Below, in pieces: positions 42,463-51,539 of a DNA stretch of 64,000 nucleotides. A model generated the notes under the pieces. That model saw nothing but the letters and a program-made list of their open reading frames with translations. It made no database searches and was not told the DNA's origin. A program made the translations under genes and the position numbers. How positions within the stretch are numbered: the stretch's first letter is position 1; every line of letters starts with the position of its first letter. This stretch comes from an uncultured Muribaculaceae bacterium (GTDB lineage Bacteria > Bacteroidota > Bacteroidia > Bacteroidales > Muribaculaceae): assembly GCA_910586455.1 (NCBI GenBank), contig CAJUHX010000001.1:113125-177124 (forward strand). The letters are read 5' to 3'.

Positions 42463-42501
42463 ACTATTAAAAACGGTATTTCTCCGCTTTTATTGTAGGA
42501 A

Positions 42502-45279
42502 TCAGGATACTACGATGTTCACAATCTTACGTGGCACCACAATCACCTTTCTGATTGTTTTACCGTCGAGCCACTTGGCTGCGTTCTCGTTGGCTTTTGC
42601 CAGAGCCTCTACCCGGTCGGCGGGCATATCGGCCGGTACGGTGATGTTGAATCGTGCCTTGCCGTTGAACGATACTGCGTAGGTTACTTCCGATTCCACC
42701 AGGTAGGCCTCGTTATACTCGGGCCACTGAGCGTCGCATATTGTGCTTTCGTTGCCCAGAGCTGAGTGCCAGAGTTCTTCCGACACGTGCGGGGCAAACG
42801 GTGCCAGCAGCACCGCCAGGGGTGCGAGTATCTCGCGGCTGTGGCACTTCTGTTGGCTGAGCTCGTTGACACAAATCATAAACGCGGCCACAGAGGTGTT
42901 GAACGAGAAGTTCTCTATATCCTCGCTCACCTTCTTGATGAGCTTGTGAAGCGACTTTAGGTTGTCGGCAGAGGGCTTGCTGTCGTCGACCAGCAGCTGA
43001 TCGCCTTTATAATAGAGGTTCCATAGTTTCTTTATAAAGCGGTTTACACCGTCAATGCCGTTTGTGTCCCAGGGTTTGCTCTGCTCCAGCGGACCGAGGA
43101 ACATCTCGTACAGACGCAGGGTGTCGGCTCCGTAGCGCTCTACTATATCGTCGGGATTCACTACATTGAACATCGATTTCGACATTTTTTCAACAGCTGC
43201 TCCGCAACGGTACTTGCCGTCATCGTCGAGCACAAACTCGGCGGTGGCGAATTCCGGACGCCAGTTGCGGAAGGCTTCCAGATCGAGTACATCGTTGCTC
43301 ACGATATTTACATCCACGTGGATGGGAGTGACGTCGTAGCTGTCTTTCTTGCCCAGGGTCACAAAGGTGTTGGTGTCTTTTATACGGTACACAAAATTGC
43401 TCCGGCCCTGAATCATGCCCTGGTTTATGAGCTTGCCGAAAGGTTCGTCGCGGCATACCGCACCGAGGTCGTAGAGGAACTTGTTCCAGAAACGGCTATA
43501 TATAAGGTGTCCGGTGGCATGTTCGGTACCACCTATATAGAGGTCGACGTTCTGCCAGTATTCATTGGCGTCTTTCGACACGAGCGCCTCCGCATTATGG
43601 GGGTCCATATAGCGCAGATAGTAGGCCGACGAGCCTGCGAAACCGGGCATAGTGTTGAGTTCGAGAGGATAGCCCTCGGCGGTACACCAGTTCTTGGCGC
43701 GTCCCAGCGGAGGCTCGCCGCTTTCGGTAGGCAGGAATTTGTCGACCTCGGGCAGCTGCAGCGGCAGTTTATCGTCGGAAAGCACATTGGCCACACCGTC
43801 TTTATAATATACAGGGAATGGTTCGCCCCAGTAGCGCTGACGCGAGAATATGGCATCGCGCAGGCGGTAGTTTACCTTCACCTTGCCTATACCGGCTTCT
43901 TCGATATACTTCTTGGCCTTGGCCATTGCTTCTTTTACATCGAGGCCGTTGAGGTCCAGACGGTCCGAAGCCGAGTTCACCATCTTGCCACTTTTGGCGT
44001 CATAGCTTTCCTCGCTTACATCGGCACCATCTATCAGAGGTATTACCGGAAGGTCGAAGTGGCGGGCGAAGGCATAGTCGCGGCTGTCGTGGGCCGGCAC
44101 TGCCATGATTGCTCCGGTGCCGTATCCGGCAAGTACATAATCGCTGACCCAGACCGGAATTTTAGCTCCGCTGAGCGGGTTCACGGCGTATGCGCCGGTG
44201 AATACACCGCTCACACGCTTGTCAATCATGCGTTCGCGCTCTGTCTTATGCTTTATGCTGCGGCGATACTCGTCGACAGCTTCGCGCTGCCCGGCGGTAG
44301 TAACCATATCCACATACTCGCTTTCGGGTGCAAGCACCATAAAGGTTACGCCGAATACGGTATCGGGGCGGGTGGTGAATATCTCAAGCTGCACATCGCT
44401 TCCATCGATGTCGAATTTCATTTCGGCACCTTCGCTGCGTCCGATCCAGTTGCGCTGGGTTTCCTTGAGCGAGTCGGTCCAGTCGAGTTTCTCCAAATCG
44501 TTGAGCAGACGGCCTGCGTAAGCCGACACTCGCAGACACCACTGGTACATCAGTTTCTGCTCCACCGGATATCCGCCGCGAACCGACAGGCCTTCGCTGA
44601 CCTCGTCGTTGGCCAGCACAGTGCCGAGTTTCGGACACCAGTTTACCATAGTGTTGCCCAGATAAGCTATGCGGTAGTTCATCAGAGTATCGGCCTTCTG
44701 CTTTTCGTCCATGGCCTTCCATTGGTCGGCGCTGAAGCAGAGTTCCTCGCCGCCTGCTGCATGCACACCCTCGGTGCCTGACACTTCAAAGCCGGCTACA
44801 AGGTCGGCTATGGGCATTGCCTTCTGCAGGGCTGTGTTGTAATAGTGTTCGAACATGCGTATGAACGCCCACTGGGTCCACTTGTAGTAGTCGGGGGCGC
44901 ATGTACGGATTTCGCGGTTCCAGTCGTAGCTGAAACCAATTTTATCGAGCTGCTCGCGGTAGCGCGCTATGTTCACATTGGTAGTCTTCTCGGGGTGCTG
45001 CCCTGTCTGGATGGCATACTGCTCGGCGGGGAGTCCGTATGCATCATATCCCATTGGATGAAGCACATTGAAACCCTTCAGACGTTTATAACGGCTATAT
45101 ATGTCCGAAGCTATATAACCCAACGGATGTCCAACATGCAGACCTGCCCCTGAAGGATAAGGAAACATGTCGAGGACATAAAATTTTGGTTTGCTGCGGT
45201 CAATTTCAACCTTGTAAGTACCGTTATTGCGCCAGCTCTCCTGCCAGCGGCTTTCTATATCTTTATGATTGTATTCCAC
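42502..45279 (-). CDS. leuS: Leucyl-tRNA synthetase
   Basis: 925 residues; the start codon is GTG at 45279, giving the classic MEYNHKDIESRWQ opening. Class I motifs: 'AGLHVGHPLGYIASDIYSRY' (HIGH as HVGH) and 'GAAVEKMSKSMFNVVNPDDI' (KMSKS). The CP1 editing domain is present ('TTRPDTVFGVTFMVLAPES', 'GTGAIMAVPAHDSRDYAFA'). The C-terminal anticodon-binding domain ends at 'IRKVIVVPRKIVNIVVS'. Slightly longer than E. coli LeuRS, as is usual in this phylum. It follows nadA by 24 bases. Confidence 0.97.
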   Translation of the reverse strand: MEYNHKDIESRWQESWRNNGTYKVEIDRSKPKFYVLDMFPYPSGAGLHVGHPLGYIASDIYSRYKRLKGFNVLHPMGYDAYGLPAEQYAIQTGQHPEKTTNVNIARYREQLDKIGFSYDWNREIRTCAPDYYKWTQWAFIRMFEHYYNTALQKAMPIADLVAGFEVSGTEGVHAAGGEELCFSADQWKAMDEKQKADTLMNYRIAYLGNTMVNWCPKLGTVLANDEVSEGLSVRGGYPVEQKLMYQWCLRVSAYAGRLLNDLEKLDWTDSLKETQRNWIGRSEGAEMKFDIDGSDVQLEIFTTRPDTVFGVTFMVLAPESEYVDMVTTAGQREAVDEYRRSIKHKTERERMIDKRVSGVFTGAYAVNPLSGAKIPVWVSDYVLAGYGTGAIMAVPAHDSRDYAFARHFDLPVIPLIDGADVSEESYDAKSGKMVNSASDRLDLNGLDVKEAMAKAKKYIEEAGIGKVKVNYRLRDAIFSRQRYWGEPFPVYYKDGVANVLSDDKLPLQLPEVDKFLPTESGEPPLGRAKNWCTAEGYPLELNTMPGFAGSSAYYLRYMDPHNAEALVSKDANEYWQNVDLYIGGTEHATGHLIYSRFWNKFLYDLGAVCRDEPFGKLINQGMIQGRSNFVYRIKDTNTFVTLGKKDSYDVTPIHVDVNIVSNDVLDLEAFRNWRPEFATAEFVLDDDGKYRCGAAVEKMSKSMFNVVNPDDIVERYGADTLRLYEMFLGPLEQSKPWDTNGIDGVNRFIKKLWNLYYKGDQLLVDDSKPSADNLKSLHKLIKKVSEDIENFSFNTSVAAFMICVNELSQQKCHSREILAPLAVLLAPFAPHVSEELWHSALGNESTICDAQWPEYNEAYLVESEVTYAVSFNGKARFNITVPADMPADRVEALAKANENAAKWLDGKTIRKVIVVPRKIVNIVVS

Positions 45280-45303
45280 TTTTTTAATATTGAATGTTAA
45301 AGA

Positions 45304-46272
45304 TTAACTCAGCTCCAGCATACGCTCAATGGGGCGGCGGGCCTTTTCGGCAAGTTCGGGGTCCACTATAATTTCGGGCTGCTCGAATTTCAGACAGTTG
45401 TAAAGCTTCTCCATAGTGTTGAGCTTCATATAGCGGCAGTCGTTGCATCCGCAAGTGCTGTCGTTGGGCGGAGCCGGTATGAAAGTCTTGTCGGGGCAGC
45501 TCTTCTGCATCTGGTGCAGAATACCGCTTTCGGTTGCCACGATGAATTCGGTATCGTCCGATTCAACGGCATACTTCAGCAATACGGCTGTCGAACCTAT
45601 CACATCGGCCATAAGCTGCAGCGGACGCTTGCATTCGGGGTGTACCAGCACCTTTGCCTGCGGATGCTGCTTTTTTAGCTCGGCAATTTTCTCAACCGAG
45701 AACTCCTCGTGTACATGGCAAGCACCATCCCACAACAGCATATTCCGGCCCGTAACCGAATTTATATAATTGCCCAGATTACGGTCGGGTCCGAATATAA
45801 GCTTGGCATCGGCAGGGAATGTATCGACAATCTTGCGGGCATTGCCCGACGTAACCAGCACATCGGTCAGTGCCTTCACGCCTATTGAAGTGTTGACATA
45901 CGAAATCACTGTATGGTCAGGGTGAGCTGCCACAAACTCCGCGAATTTGTCGGCCGGACAGGAGTCGGCCAGCGAGCAGCCGGCGTTGATATCCGGAATG
46001 AGTACTTTCTTGTCGGGGCACAGCACCTTTGCAGTTTCGCCCATGAAGTGTACGCCGCAGAGCACAATCATGCGGGCATTGTCGAGTTTTGCCGCAATTT
46101 GGGCCAGAGCCAGCGAGTCACCTATATAATCGGCGATATCCTGGATTTCGGCCGGCTGGTAATAGTGGGCCATAATCACCGCGCCTTTTTCTTTTTTTAT
46201 ACGCAGTATTTCGGCTTTCAGATCAATCGCCGGATCCACCGGAGCATCGACATATCCTTTTTCAACAGCCAT
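45304..46272 (-). CDS. nadA: Quinolinate synthase A
   Basis: 322 residues. A [4Fe-4S] enzyme that condenses iminoaspartate with dihydroxyacetone phosphate for NAD synthesis. 'VIMAHYYQPAEIQDIADYIG' is the N-terminal signature; cluster ligands are likely the Cys in 'MIVLCGVHFMGETAKVL', the Cys in 'NMLLWDGACHVHEEFS' and one in 'STCGCNDCRYMKLN'. 'LVHPECKRPLQLMADVIGST' is the conserved substrate loop. It is the first gene left of the putative replication origin, reading away from it. Confidence 0.97.
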   Translation of the reverse strand: MAVEKGYVDAPVDPAIDLKAEILRIKKEKGAVIMAHYYQPAEIQDIADYIGDSLALAQIAAKLDNARMIVLCGVHFMGETAKVLCPDKKVLIPDINAGCSLADSCPADKFAEFVAAHPDHTVISYVNTSIGVKALTDVLVTSGNARKIVDTFPADAKLIFGPDRNLGNYINSVTGRNMLLWDGACHVHEEFSVEKIAELKKQHPQAKVLVHPECKRPLQLMADVIGSTAVLLKYAVESDDTEFIVATESGILHQMQKSCPDKTFIPAPPNDSTCGCNDCRYMKLNTMEKLYNCLKFEQPEIIVDPELAEKARRPIERMLELS

Positions 46273-46487
46273 TTTTTATTGTTTATATTTTTTGAATTTT
46301 TAAAATTTTAAAAATTTCCTTTCCCAAATAATAATAATGCGTGTTGAAAAGGTAGATAAGTTTTTGTGTGTCAAAGTATAAAAATGATTTATGAACATAT
46401 ATTTTACTTTGTGTACATACTATCTACACCATCATGCTCTGAATAAAAGCGCACTAAGGATGTTTTCAACACCATGTCAAGAATGTG

Positions 46488-46495
46488 CAAAGTTA
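46488..46495 (-). promoter_or_regulatory. -7 box (TAACTTTG) toward nadA
   Basis: TAnnTTTG match on the minus strand about 215 bases upstream of nadA, inside the putative origin. No well-placed TTTG partner. It would give a long leader for the nadA-leuS-rdgB-porZ transcript. Confidence 0.35.
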
Positions 46496-46859
46496 ATAAT
46501 TTTCTCCGATACTATGTGTCAATAAGCACTTAATATAGTGTTTAAAAATAAATAAAACATTCAGTGAATTAAATTTGGACTTATGCCACCAAGCTTTTAT
46601 ACAGACATTGGAAGATATTTTCCAAATTTATTTCTTGAGTTTTTACTGAATACTTTTCAACAGTTTTCAACAGGGTTTTCTACAGCTGTCGAAAAGTGTC
46701 GCCAACTCCGGTTGAAGCTGTATGGCGTTGATGCTGCATGTCGATATAGCAAGTAATTATGCTGTAAATATGCCATATACGTTATAAACAGGATTATTTA
46801 CAGTTTATCTACAAGTCAATGCGCTGTAAATCAGTGTTGTTTGGAGTTATTAACAACAA

Positions 46860-47014
46860 TGTTGATAACTTTGTATACATGTGTGTTGATTATTTTATGA
46901 ACCGACTAATAATTATTTCCAACATACTTATATACAAGTTTTCAACATGTATATACTTTGGAAATCAATCTATTAAATTGTTATATACATTAGTGTTGAT
47001 AACTTTGTATACAT
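46860..47014 (+). repeat. Pair of identical 21-bp direct repeats carrying a DnaA box and a -7 box
   Basis: Bases 46860-46880 and 46994-47014 are identical. Each begins with TGTTGATAA (DnaA-box complement) and overlaps TAACTTTG (Bacteroidota -7 box, at 46866-46873 and 47000-47007), then GTATACAT. The second copy has a TTG at 46978-46980, 19 bases ahead of its -7 box, and so is a plausible promoter for the gene starting at 47185. Confidence 0.8.
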
Positions 47015-47184
47015 ATTTTCAAACACTCTTTTAATTGCAGTTTACTGCAACTAAAATCTGCATATTTTGCACTTTTTTAACCAAAATGATATTAAACTTC
47101 GTAGCATAAAGATAGTCTTATTCAATGTGTGACAAAATCCACAAAATTATTCTATTCAACATCCCATATATCACAGTAAAAAAG

Positions 47185-49968
47185 ATGATACGCAAAGTAC
47201 TATTGTTACTCGCACTGGCAGTCAGCGTGGCACATGCTATGGCCTTTTCCATTAAAGGCAAAGTGCTCGATGAAAATTCTGATCCTATGATGCAGGCTTC
47301 GGTGCGTGTACTCAAACCGGACAGCACCCTGGTGAAGGGAGTTTTGACAAATGAGAACGGCGCTTTTACAATAAGCGGTATAAATGCCGGAAACTACATT
47401 GTTGAAACCTCGTTTGTAGGCTATGACAGCCAGAGCCGGAATATAAAAATATCTAACGCCGATATAACGCTCAAGCCTGTCGAAATGCAGGCCGGAGCCC
47501 TGATGCTGCGTGAGGCAGAGGTGGTGGGAGTGCGTACCCCTATAAAAGTGATGCAGGATACAGTTGAATATAATGCCGACGCATACCGCACACAGCCCAA
47601 TGCAGTGGTGGAAGACCTGCTGAAACGTCTGCCGGGTGTGGAAGTGGACTCCGAAGGAAAAATCACCGCGAACGGCAAATCTGTAACAAAGATACTCATC
47701 GACGGTAAGGAATTCTTTGCCGACGACCCCACGGTGGCTTCGCGCAACCTGCCCGTCGACATGGTCGACAAACTGCAAGTGGTAGAACGCAAGAGTGATC
47801 TGGCCCGTATAACCGGTGTCGACGACGGTGAAGAAGAAACCGTAATAAACCTTACCGTAAAAAAAGGCATGAACAACGGCTGGTTCGGTAATGCCGAGGC
47901 AGGATACGGCACTGACGACCGATATAAAGCCAACTTTATTGTAAACCGTTTCTGGAACGGTAATCAGCTCACACTCCTTGGCAACTTCAACAATGTGAAT
48001 GAACTGGGTTTCAACGACGGCATGTCGGGACGCTTCCGCAGATTCGGCGGCGACAAAGGCATAACAAAATCGCAGGCACTAGGACTCAATTTCAACATTG
48101 GAAACAAAGAGATATTCCGTGTAGGCGGTAATATTATGTACAGCCATACCGACCGCGACACCCGGACATCGTCGGCCCGCACATATATATTCCCCGATTC
48201 AAGTTCATATTACGATACCGAAAAAAACTCGCGTGACAAAGGTAATACATTCCGTGCCGACTTCCGTGTGCAGTGGAATCCCGATTCAATGAACACATTT
48301 GAGTTCCGTCCCAACTTCAGCTACTCCAAAAACGACAGTTGGTCGGACTCCTATGCGCTTACACGCAACGGACTGCTGGCAAACGTAACCGAGAGCCGTA
48401 ATAAGCAGTACTCGCGAGGCACATCGTATGAATTCCGTGGTAATCTTATATACAACCATAAATTCCGCAGTCGTCCCGGCCGTTCGTTCTCGGTATTCGC
48501 TAACTACAATATTACCGATACCCGCGAGAAAACCGATAACTACAGCTGGAATAAATTCTTCCTCCTCGGCGACTCAATCGATATCATGGACCAGTGGACC
48601 GACAATCATACCTGGAACAACAATATATCGGCGCGCATAAGCTGGACCGAACCTTTGGGCAATGTAAAGAACGGCAACTTCCTTACTTTCGCCTACCGCT
48701 TCCAATACCGCTGGAATAATGCCGACAAACTTACATACGACCATCCGGTACTTTGGCCCGACGGATTCGAAGGCAATCCGGTGATAGGCGAAGAACTTGA
48801 ATTCAATACCGAACTCAGCAATCAGTTCCGCAACGACTACATGAGTCAGGATATACGAGCAGGCTTCAAGCATGTGTCTAAAACTGGTTCAATCGACGTG
48901 GGCTTGTCGTTGGTACCACAGATGTCGAAAAGCATCAATCTGCTCGACGATGAAAAAACGATACCAGCCCGACATGTATTCAACTTCGCCCCCTATCTGC
49001 GCTACCGTTACAAAATGGGCAAAAGCCGCTCCATGAACGTCGACTACATGGGTCGCTCGTCGCAGCCCTCCATGAACCAGCTGCAGCCTGTGGCCGACAT
49101 ATCCGACCCCTTGCGCATAGTAATAGGTAATCCTGACCTGAAACCATCGTTCAGCCATAATGTACGCTTCCGTTTCCAGGATTTCAACGCCGACGCGCAG
49201 CGCTCAATAATGGCTATGATTGACGGTACGCTCAACCAGAACTCCATAGTGTCGAAAACCACCTATAACGACCAGACCGGCGGGCAGACCACAACCTACG
49301 AAAACGTAAGCGGAGTATGGAACATCCGTGGTATGAACATGCTGTCGATGCCTCTGCGCAACCGTCAGTTTATGTTCAACAACTTCTTGATGCTCAACTA
49401 TAGCACCTCAGTAAGTTTTAACAATGGCGATCGTAATCGCAGCGGTTCGTTTATGATGCGCGAGCAGCCCGGCATCAGCTGGCGTCCGGACTATGTGGAA
49501 CTCGAACTTCGACCCTTCTACTCGCTTCAGACCGTAAACTATTCTATGCCTACCACAGCCGGACGTACAGTACACAGCTATGGCGGAAGCTTCCGTGGTA
49601 CATACAATGCGCCTTTTGGCCTCAGTGTAGGTTCTGATGTGGAATACAGCGCCACCAGCGGTTACAGCCAGGGCTACGACAGCAAACAATGGATGTGGAA
49701 CGCCAACATCAGCTACAGCTTCCTGCGCGGACGTGCCATGACAGTAAGCCTCAAAGCCTACGACCTGCTGCAGCAGAAATCGAACATCAGCCGTACAGTC
49801 ACAGCCAACTACAGCGAAGACATACGCTACAACTCGCTTACCCGCTACTTTATGGTAAGCGTAGCCTACAAATTCAATACATTCGGGGCAGGCCAGCAGC
49901 CCGAAGACCGCAACAAACGTCGTGGCCCCGGCGGGCCTCCTCCCGGCGGTCACGGTCGGCCGTTCTGA
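47185..49968 (+). CDS. TonB-receptor-like outer-membrane beta-barrel protein
   Basis: 927 residues from ATG 47185, where a signal peptide begins (MIRKVLLLLALAVSVAHAMA); an in-frame ATG at 47125 would add 20 non-signal residues. N-terminal carboxypeptidase-like regulatory domain ('FSIKGKVLDENSDPMMQASV'), plug-like region ('VEDLLKRLPGVEVDSEGKI', 'TKILIDGKEFFADDP'), then a large barrel of the outer-membrane-barrel-3 type. The C-terminal tail after the last strand is Arg/Gly/Pro-rich ('NKRRGPGGPPPGGHGRPF'), a feature seen in this receptor subgroup. No SusD or lipoprotein partner follows. Ligand unknown. Confidence 0.9.
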   Translation: MIRKVLLLLALAVSVAHAMAFSIKGKVLDENSDPMMQASVRVLKPDSTLVKGVLTNENGAFTISGINAGNYIVETSFVGYDSQSRNIKISNADITLKPVEMQAGALMLREAEVVGVRTPIKVMQDTVEYNADAYRTQPNAVVEDLLKRLPGVEVDSEGKITANGKSVTKILIDGKEFFADDPTVASRNLPVDMVDKLQVVERKSDLARITGVDDGEEETVINLTVKKGMNNGWFGNAEAGYGTDDRYKANFIVNRFWNGNQLTLLGNFNNVNELGFNDGMSGRFRRFGGDKGITKSQALGLNFNIGNKEIFRVGGNIMYSHTDRDTRTSSARTYIFPDSSSYYDTEKNSRDKGNTFRADFRVQWNPDSMNTFEFRPNFSYSKNDSWSDSYALTRNGLLANVTESRNKQYSRGTSYEFRGNLIYNHKFRSRPGRSFSVFANYNITDTREKTDNYSWNKFFLLGDSIDIMDQWTDNHTWNNNISARISWTEPLGNVKNGNFLTFAYRFQYRWNNADKLTYDHPVLWPDGFEGNPVIGEELEFNTELSNQFRNDYMSQDIRAGFKHVSKTGSIDVGLSLVPQMSKSINLLDDEKTIPARHVFNFAPYLRYRYKMGKSRSMNVDYMGRSSQPSMNQLQPVADISDPLRIVIGNPDLKPSFSHNVRFRFQDFNADAQRSIMAMIDGTLNQNSIVSKTTYNDQTGGQTTTYENVSGVWNIRGMNMLSMPLRNRQFMFNNFLMLNYSTSVSFNNGDRNRSGSFMMREQPGISWRPDYVELELRPFYSLQTVNYSMPTTAGRTVHSYGGSFRGTYNAPFGLSVGSDVEYSATSGYSQGYDSKQWMWNANISYSFLRGRAMTVSLKAYDLLQQKSNISRTVTANYSEDIRYNSLTRYFMVSVAYKFNTFGAGQQPEDRNKRRGPGGPPPGGHGRPF

Positions 49969-49990
49969 ATTTATCGATTTTACAGGTATA

Positions 49991-50026
49991 TGAGGGTATA
50001 TCAGATTTCTGGTGTACCCTCAATTT
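49991..50026 (+). terminator. Possible terminator after the barrel protein
   Basis: 8-bp stem TGAGGGTA / TACCCTCA (49991-49998, 50015-50022) followed by ATTTATT. The U-run is weak. Confidence 0.45.
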
Positions 50027-50063
50027 ATTCGATGGCCTATTTTGAGTCGTAACTCACTTAAAT

Positions 50064-50094
50064 TTTGTCGAATGTGATTTTTTAGCTAATTTTG
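50064..50094 (+). promoter_or_regulatory. Bacteroidota-type promoter of the DegT aminotransferase gene
   Basis: TTTG at 50064-50067, 19-base spacer, TAATTTTG at 50087-50094, 31 bases before the ATG. Confidence 0.8.
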
Positions 50095-50125
50095 TGTCCG
50101 GAATATAATTTATTCAACCATAATT

Positions 50126-51391
50126 ATGAAGAAAGAACGCATTTTGCTTTGTCTGGCTCACATGAGCGGCAAGGAAATGGATTTCATAAAGGAAGCCTTC
50201 GACCAGAACTGGGTGGTGCCACTGGGGCCTAACGTAAACGGTTTTGAGAAGGACCTCGAGGATTTCGTAAACAAACGCGAGAACGCCGAACCGCTGCATA
50301 AAAAAGTTGTGGCCCTGTCGGCCGGTACAGCTGCCGTGCATCTGGCCCTGATTGCCTGCGGTGTGGGCCCCGGCGACGAGGTGCTGGTACAGTCGTTTAC
50401 TTTCTGCGCGTCGAGCCACCCTGTGACATATCTGGGCGCTATTCCGGTATTCGTCGACTCAGAACGCGATACATGGAACATGGACCCCGACCTGCTTGAA
50501 GAGGCCATCAAGGACCGTATAGCCAAGACCGGTCGCAAGCCTAAGGCTATCATTCCGGTAGCCCTGTATGGCATGCCTTACAATGCCGAACGTATCATGG
50601 AGATTGCAAACCGCTATGGGATACCGGTGATTGAAGACGGTGCAGAAGGCTTCGGCTCGAATTTCAAAGGTCAGGCACTTGGTACTTTCGGCGAATACGG
50701 CGTGCTTTCGTTCAACGGCAACAAGATGATTACCACCTCCGGCGGCGGCGCACTGATATGTCCCGACGACGAAAAGGCCCGTGAGATTCTGTGGTACGCC
50801 ACTCAGGCCCGCGAGAGCTATCCCTATTACCAGCACGAGGCCATTGGTTATAACTATCGCATGAGCAATATCTGCGCCGGCATAGGCCGCGGACAGATGA
50901 CAATCATCGACGAGCATATTGCCCATCACCGCCATGTGCAGGAGCTGTACGTGGAACTGCTGAAGGATGTAAAGGGTGTGACAATGCACTGTAACCCTGC
51001 TCCTGAATATGACTCCAACTTCTGGCTTTGTACAGCCACTCTCGACCCGGACCTGAAAGTAAAAGGCCAGGAAAATGCTTACAAGCAGGTGATAACCGGT
51101 GCCGTAGGCGGTGCCGCAGGTGTTACCCACGCCACTTCTACTGCAGTTACCGACTGCCAGCCTAATGATAACGTGGAGGCAATGCGCATAGCTCTGGATG
51201 CTGCAGGTATCGAATCGCGTCCGCTGTGGAAGCCTATGCACAAACAGCCGGTGTACCGAAGTAATCCGGCTTACGTCAACGGTGTGAGCGAGGAACTGTT
51301 CAAGGTGGGCATCTGTCTGCCTGCCGGTCCGTGGGTGACCGACGAGCATGTCCGCTACATAGTTGAGCAAATCAAGGACTGCATTCTCTGA
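50126..51391 (+). CDS. DegT/DnrJ/EryC1/StrS-family PLP aminotransferase
   Basis: 421 residues. 'VALSAGTAAVHLALIACGVG' and 'VLVQSFTFCASSHPVTYLGA' are cofactor and substrate loops; 'PVIEDGAEGFGSNFKGQALG' has the PLP-binding Asp; 'YGVLSFNGNKMITTSGGGAL' carries the Schiff-base Lys; 'GYNYRMSNICAGIGRGQM' is the family helix. Such enzymes aminate keto-sugar nucleotides for surface glycans (PglE, EpsN, WecE type). It has its own promoter and terminator and no adjacent glycan genes, so the sugar is unknown. It is about 50 residues longer than minimal members. Confidence 0.93.
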   Translation: MKKERILLCLAHMSGKEMDFIKEAFDQNWVVPLGPNVNGFEKDLEDFVNKRENAEPLHKKVVALSAGTAAVHLALIACGVGPGDEVLVQSFTFCASSHPVTYLGAIPVFVDSERDTWNMDPDLLEEAIKDRIAKTGRKPKAIIPVALYGMPYNAERIMEIANRYGIPVIEDGAEGFGSNFKGQALGTFGEYGVLSFNGNKMITTSGGGALICPDDEKAREILWYATQARESYPYYQHEAIGYNYRMSNICAGIGRGQMTIIDEHIAHHRHVQELYVELLKDVKGVTMHCNPAPEYDSNFWLCTATLDPDLKVKGQENAYKQVITGAVGGAAGVTHATSTAVTDCQPNDNVEAMRIALDAAGIESRPLWKPMHKQPVYRSNPAYVNGVSEELFKVGICLPAGPWVTDEHVRYIVEQIKDCIL

Positions 51392-51414
51392 CACAGCCTC
51401 TTTAGCGTCATAAT

Positions 51415-51469
51415 CCCGGAGCAGCTGAAGCAATAATCGATAATTCAACTGCTCCGGGTTCTTTATTTT
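51415..51469 (+). terminator. Rho-independent terminator of the DegT gene
   Basis: 10-bp stem CCCGGAGCAG / CTGCTCCGGG (51415-51424, 51449-51458), loop of 24 bases with a small inner TGAA/TTCA pairing, then TTCTTTATTTTT. Confidence 0.8.
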
Positions 51470-51503
51470 TGATGCCTGCGCGGCAGCATTCAAAATTTTT
51501 GTG

Positions 51504-51511
51504 TAACTTTG
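51504..51511 (+). promoter_or_regulatory. -7 box (TAACTTTG) of the WG-repeat lipoprotein gene
   Basis: TAnnTTTG match 28 bases before the ATG at 51540. No TTTG at 19-21 bases upstream. Confidence 0.5.
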
Positions 51512-51539
51512 AAACCATAACGATTATTATCCTGAATAT

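Larger units (their letters stand above)
46273..47184. other. Putative chromosomal replication origin (oriC)
   Basis: A 0.9-kb AT-rich stretch without credible genes between divergent nadA and a receptor gene. DnaA-box-like 9-mers (TTWTNNACA): TTTTCAACA at 46463, 46654, 46664 and 46939 (plus), and 46342-46350 (minus); TTTTCTACA at 46676; TTATCTACA at 46805; CTATCTACA at 46420; TTTTCGACA at 46687-46695 (minus); TTATCAACA at 46860-46868 and 46994-47002 (minus); TAATCAACA at 46884-46892 (minus). Very AT-rich tracts lie at 46271-46320 and 46540-46580, suitable for unwinding. Genes run away on both sides. dnaA is not adjacent, as is common in Bacteroidota. Confidence 0.68.

Noticed and set aside
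43318..44781. 487-codon open frame on the plus strand
   Set aside because: Antisense shadow of leuS, whose HVGH, editing and KMSKS motifs are intact on the other strand.
46819..47034. 71-codon open frame inside the putative origin
   Set aside because: It is built from AT-rich DnaA-box repeats and encodes Ile/Tyr/Asn runs; a by-product of base composition.
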